10,015 nucleotides of DNA from Spirochaetaceae bacterium (GTDB lineage Bacteria > Spirochaetota > Spirochaetia > B11-G9): NCBI GenBank assembly GCA_030633365.1, contig DAOVSY010000082.1, positions 1 to 10,015 on the forward strand. The letters run 5' to 3'. Under the pieces are notes generated by a model. It did not search any database and had not been told where the DNA came from. It worked only from the letters and a program-made list of their open reading frames with translations. The position numbers and the translations under genes were made by a program. Positions 6,834 to 10,015 of this stretch are shown piece by piece; within the stretch, counting starts at the first letter, position 1; every line of letters starts with the position of its first letter.

Positions 6834-8897
6834 ATGTATGCTGATGAGCTGAAACAAAAAGTTACATTACTAAAAGGAATTGGTAAGGAAACTGCAAAAT
6901 CACTTGCTGCAATTAATGTAGATAATGTCTCTGGTTTACTTAAGTATATTCCAAGAGCTTATGAAAATAGGAAAGATATTGTAACCCTTTCAAATTATAA
7001 AAAGGGTCCTGTAAATACAATTGTAGAAATTACAGATCATGATTATCTTGGATTTGGTGCAAAAAAAACACTTAAAGTACATATAAAAGATGAAACATCA
7101 AGTGGAGTTTTAGTATGTTTCGGACGGAATTTTTTAAACCAGAAACTAATTATAGGAAAAAAGTTTTTTTTATATGGCACTTTTGAATATAAATATAATG
7201 ATCTCCAAACATCTTCCTTTGAAGTTGAAGAGTATTCTACTCACCCTGTAAATTTTAATAAAATAATCCCTATATATCCCCTTAGTGCTAAATTAAATCA
7301 GGGGATATTAAGAAGAGCATTATCTGAAGCTATCAATGAACTTGCCAGGTACACAAAAAATCAGATTCCTGAATACCTTATACAACAATATAATTTTATT
7401 AACCGAAATCGTGCAGTACAAAACATTCACTTTCCAGAATCTTTGGAATTGCTTTCTGAGGCAGAAAATCTACTAAGGTATGAAGAGTTATTATTTCTTC
7501 AACTTACAGTCGGACGTAAAACAAAACAAACAAGAAAGTCAACAAGAACTGTTCCTAAACACCAGTACCATCTTCAAAAACAGCTTATTGAAAATCTACC
7601 CTTTACACTAACTTTAGATCAGAAAAAAGTTCTGGATGAAATTAAAATTGATATGGAATCACAATCTCCTTTGGCAAGACTTTTACAAGGTGATGTAGGC
7701 AGTGGGAAAACCCTTGTAGCTTTTATATCCGCTTTGGGAATAATCGAGTCCGGTGGTCAGGTAGCTTTTATGGCACCTACTGAACTTCTGGCAAAACAGC
7801 ATGCCGAAAATGCAGCAAAGCTTTTATCACCTTTAGGAATAAGACTAGCATTTTTAAGTGGAAATGTTAAAAACAAGCAAAGAAAACCACTATTATCTAC
7901 ACTTGCCAAAGGAGAAATTGATTTAATCATTGGCACTCATGCACTTTTTACTGGAAATGTAGAATTTAAAAATTTACAGTATGTAATTGTAGATGAACAA
8001 CATAAATTCGGGGTTCTTCAACGTATGGCTCTTTTAAATAAAGGGGATACACCAGATCTTTTATTAATGACAGCCACTCCAATACCAAGAACACTTACTT
8101 TAACTCTTTTTGGAGATATGGATGTATCAATTATTAAGACTATGCCGGAAGGCAGAAAACCTGTAATTACACATCTTTCTGTCATTGATAATGAAAATAA
8201 AGTTTACAATGCAGTAAGGAAAGAGATAGAAAGAGGTCATCAGGCTTATTTTGTATACCCAAGAATTCTGGAAAGTGAATTACCAGATAATTTAAAAAAT
8301 GCAGAGAGTATGTATGAATATCTTAGAGAAGAAATTTTTCCGGAGTTTAGACTGGGGCTTATTCATTCTAAATTACCTGAAGATGATAAAAGTGAAACTA
8401 TGAAAAAATTCGTTTCCGGTGAAACTAATATACTGGTATCTACCAGTGTAGTAGAAGTAGGCGTAGATATTCAAAATGCCACTTGTATGGTTATTGAACA
8501 TGCAGAACACTTTGGTCTTTCGGGACTTCATCAGCTAAGAGGAAGAGTTGGCAGAGGAAAAGATCAGTCCTACGCATTTCTTGTATATGCAAAAGATCTT
8601 AGTGAAGCAGGTAAAATAAGATTAAAAACAATGATGAAGTATAATGATGGTTTTTCAATTTCAGAAGAAGATTTAAAACTTAGAGGACCTGGTGAGTTGG
8701 CAGGGAACAGACAATCAGGCTTTTTAAATCTTACCTATGCAGATCTTGTCAGGGATTTTAAGATACTTGAACAAGCCAGAGCTGATGCATTTAAAATTCT
8801 GGATAACGATCCTGGATTTTTGAACCCCGAGCATTCAGTTATTCGGGAAGTGTTTGATAGATGTGAACCTTTTAAAGGGGCTGTTGAAAATGATTAG
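6834..8897 (+). CDS. recG: ATP-dependent DNA helicase RecG
   Basis: This 687-residue protein has normal RecG length. RecG is a superfamily 2 helicase that remodels stalled replication forks and branch-migrates Holliday junctions and R-loops. An N-terminal LLKGIGKETAKSL helix-hairpin-helix (12-24) and the IPRAYENR stretch lead into the OB-fold wedge domain (about 55-145) that splits the fork. Helicase motifs follow: Walker A GDVGSGKT (286-293), motif II DEQH (387-390), motif III TATPIPRTL (from 413), motif V STSVVEVGVDIQ (from 536) and motif VI QLRGRVGRG (567-575). The C-terminal LKLRGPGELAGNRQSG is the RecG translocation-linked motif. The ATG is one base after the yggT stop; the only Shine-Dalgarno candidate, AGGA at 6814-6817, is 16 bases away, so translation is probably coupled to yggT. 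A 96-base gap with a hairpin follows. Confidence 0.98.
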   Translation: MYADELKQKVTLLKGIGKETAKSLAAINVDNVSGLLKYIPRAYENRKDIVTLSNYKKGPVNTIVEITDHDYLGFGAKKTLKVHIKDETSSGVLVCFGRNFLNQKLIIGKKFFLYGTFEYKYNDLQTSSFEVEEYSTHPVNFNKIIPIYPLSAKLNQGILRRALSEAINELARYTKNQIPEYLIQQYNFINRNRAVQNIHFPESLELLSEAENLLRYEELLFLQLTVGRKTKQTRKSTRTVPKHQYHLQKQLIENLPFTLTLDQKKVLDEIKIDMESQSPLARLLQGDVGSGKTLVAFISALGIIESGGQVAFMAPTELLAKQHAENAAKLLSPLGIRLAFLSGNVKNKQRKPLLSTLAKGEIDLIIGTHALFTGNVEFKNLQYVIVDEQHKFGVLQRMALLNKGDTPDLLLMTATPIPRTLTLTLFGDMDVSIIKTMPEGRKPVITHLSVIDNENKVYNAVRKEIERGHQAYFVYPRILESELPDNLKNAESMYEYLREEIFPEFRLGLIHSKLPEDDKSETMKKFVSGETNILVSTSVVEVGVDIQNATCMVIEHAEHFGLSGLHQLRGRVGRGKDQSYAFLVYAKDLSEAGKIRLKTMMKYNDGFSISEEDLKLRGPGELAGNRQSGFLNLTYADLVRDFKILEQARADAFKILDNDPGFLNPEHSVIREVFDRCEPFKGAVEND

Positions 8898-8924
8898 AAT
8901 AATGTTATTTGAAACAAAAATGAT

Positions 8925-8963
8925 TCAATGTAGAGACGCCCAAATTAGGCGTCTGTACATTGA
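8925..8963 (+). terminator. Imperfect inverted repeat between recG and rsmD, possible terminator
   Basis: TCAATGTA (8925-8932) pairs with TACATTGA (8956-8963), and AGACGCC (8934-8940) pairs with GGCGTCT (8948-8954). A G-G mismatch (8933/8955) separates the two stems, and the seven-base loop is CAAATTA. That gives 15 paired bases in a G/C-richer island of very AT-rich DNA. On the plus strand no T-run follows, so it is not a textbook intrinsic terminator. On the minus strand the stem is followed by AATCATTTTTG, which fits somewhat better. It could end the dnaE-yggT-recG transcript, stop antisense reading from ilvD, or bind a protein. Confidence 0.45.
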
Positions 8964-8993
8964 TATAGATATGTCATACCAGGAGAAAATATT

Positions 8994-9551
8994 ATGCGCG
9001 TAACAGGCGGAATATATGGTGGCCGCACAGTAAAATGCCCCCCTGGTGAAATTCGTCCCTCAATGGATCGTAGGAGAGAATCTCTTTTTTCTATTCTGGG
9101 TAATTTGGAAGGGCAATCTTTTTTAGATCTCTTTGCCGGTTCCGGAGTGGTGAGCATTGAAGCAGCTTCCAGAGGTGCATCCCCTATTTTACTAATTGAA
9201 AAGGATCGTGGAAAAAAACGTGTTATCCTGGAAAATTTGAAAATTGTTAGTACTGATATTTCTCTCTGGTTGATGGATGTAAGAAGATACATAGATACGG
9301 CAAAAACCCAATGGGATATTATTTATGCAGACCCTCCCTTCCCTTTTACAGAACGTAAAAATGTTTTGCTGCAAATTGATAAAAATAATATTCTGGCAGA
9401 AAATGGGATTATAATACTGCATCATCCTTCATCTGATAAATGGGATAATGCAGTAGGAAATTTTGAGTGTTTTGATGTTAGAAAGTATGGAGATTCAGTT
9501 CTAAGTTTTTTCAGACACAGAGCCTCTAATGATCCGGAAGATTCTATCTAA
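8994..9551 (+). CDS. rsmD: 16S rRNA (guanine966-N2)-methyltransferase RsmD
   Basis: This 185-residue SAM-dependent methyltransferase modifies the N2 of G966 (E. coli numbering) of 16S rRNA near the P site, acting on the assembled small subunit. The N-terminus [16 protein letters not shown] and the [16 protein letters not shown] stretch (20-35) are typical RsmD. The SAM-binding motif I is LDLFAGSG (44-51), IEKD (about 68-71) is the acidic loop, and DPPF (113-116) is the catalytic motif IV of N2/N6 amino methyltransferases. The C-terminal [12 protein letters not shown] matches the family. Length is normal (180-200). AGGAGA (8981-8986) is seven bases before the ATG. It follows recG by 96 bases, so it may be in the same transcript or have its own promoter; I see no convincing one. 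Its TAA overlaps the stop codon of the convergent ilvD. Confidence 0.95.
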   Translation: MRVTGGIYGGRTVKCPPGEIRPSMDRRRESLFSILGNLEGQSFLDLFAGSGVVSIEAASRGASPILLIEKDRGKKRVILENLKIVSTDISLWLMDVRRYIDTAKTQWDIIYADPPFPFTERKNVLLQIDKNNILAENGIIILHHPSSDKWDNAVGNFECFDVRKYGDSVLSFFRHRASNDPEDSI

Positions 9552-10015
9552 GGGATAATCCTCACTGCACCCTTGTCTGCGGAACTTGCCATAAGGGCAT
9601 AGATCTGCAGGGACTTGGAAACCTTTCTATCCCGATCCCGGGGAGTAAAAGCTGCATTCCCATTAGCTTCTTCTGTTTTTCTCCGGTCTTCCAACTCTGC
9701 GTCACTAATTTTTATTTCAATTGAGCGGGCAGGAATATCGATCTCAATAATATCTCCTTCCTGAATGAGAGCTATAGCTCCACCTCCAGCTGCTTCCGGG
9801 GAAACATGTCCAATAGACAAACCTGAAGTACCTCCAGAAAAACGTCCATCAGTTATTAGAGCACATTCTTTACCCAGATGACGGGATTTTATATAGGATG
9901 TTGGATAGAGCATTTCCTGCATCCCAGGTCCACCCTTTGGACCTTCATAACGTATTATTACAACATCACCTGATTCTATACGTCCATCAAGTATTCCATC
10001 ACAGGCTGTATCCTG
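9548..10015 (-). CDS. ilvD: Dihydroxy-acid dehydratase (IlvD), C-terminal part
   Basis: The frame is open to the right edge of the window, so only the last 155 residues are present; a full protein has about 550-620. IlvD is an iron-sulfur enzyme of branched-chain amino acid synthesis that dehydrates 2,3-dihydroxy-isovalerate and 2,3-dihydroxy-3-methylvalerate to the 2-oxo acids. Diagnostic segments read from the minus strand are [20 protein letters not shown], then [19 protein letters not shown], which holds the catalytic serine, then [11 protein letters not shown], and the C-terminus [12 protein letters not shown]. The related Edd (phosphogluconate dehydratase) is less likely because [19 protein letters not shown] matches IlvD closely. 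Cluster cysteines and start lie outside the window. The TAG stop (9550-9548) overlaps the rsmD TAA, with no terminator between them. Confidence 0.97.
   Translation of the reverse strand, partial: QDTACDGILDGRIESGDVVIIRYEGPKGGPGMQEMLYPTSYIKSRHLGKECALITDGRFSGGTSGLSIGHVSPEAAGGGAIALIQEGDIIEIDIPARSIEIKISDAELEDRRKTEEANGNAAFTPRDRDRKVSKSLQIYALMASSADKGAVRIIP

Noticed and set aside
8898..8993. Small gene or tRNA in the recG-rsmD gap
   Set aside because: No frame of meaningful length, and the hairpin does not extend to a cloverleaf.
8945..9425. Two minus-strand reading frames opposite rsmD
   Set aside because: They mirror rsmD codons, match no known family and have no start signals.

Overview
This is an AT-rich bacterial chromosomal window with tightly packed genes. 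Seven protein genes can be supported: six on the plus strand and one on the minus strand entering from the right edge. I see no RNA genes, insertion sequences, CRISPR arrays or phage genes. Dense same-strand packing, a C-family replicase with a complete PHP metal site and a YggT-RecG-RsmD neighbourhood suggest an AT-rich anaerobe-type bacterium. Spirochaetota is my leading guess, but it rests on general impression and the sequence does not prove it.

Left part (1-2742): three overlapping genes encode a xanthine dehydrogenase/aldehyde oxidase-type complex. They are the C-terminal part of the large molybdopterin-type subunit, a small 2Fe-2S subunit and an FAD-binding medium subunit. The small subunit has all eight cluster cysteines and the medium subunit keeps its flavin-loop signatures. 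The large subunit keeps the family fold but has lost nearly every signature residue of the molybdenum pocket visible here, including, in my hand alignment, the catalytic glutamate. This is the most interesting part of the window.

Middle part (2757-8897): a sigma-70-like promoter lies directly against the ATG of dnaE (DNA polymerase III alpha subunit) with no Shine-Dalgarno sequence, so the dnaE mRNA may be leaderless. It is followed by yggT (a two-repeat membrane protein) and recG (branch-migration helicase), spaced 21 and 1 bases apart. These probably form one transcription unit that joins replication and fork rescue.

Right part (8898-10015): a 96-base gap holds a strong imperfect inverted repeat. 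After it comes rsmD (16S rRNA guanine-N2 methyltransferase), whose stop codon overlaps the stop codon of the convergent ilvD (dihydroxy-acid dehydratase, C-terminal 155 residues only). There is no room for a terminator between these two convergent genes.

There is no stretch longer than 300 bases without a gene. The largest gap is the 96 bases before rsmD.
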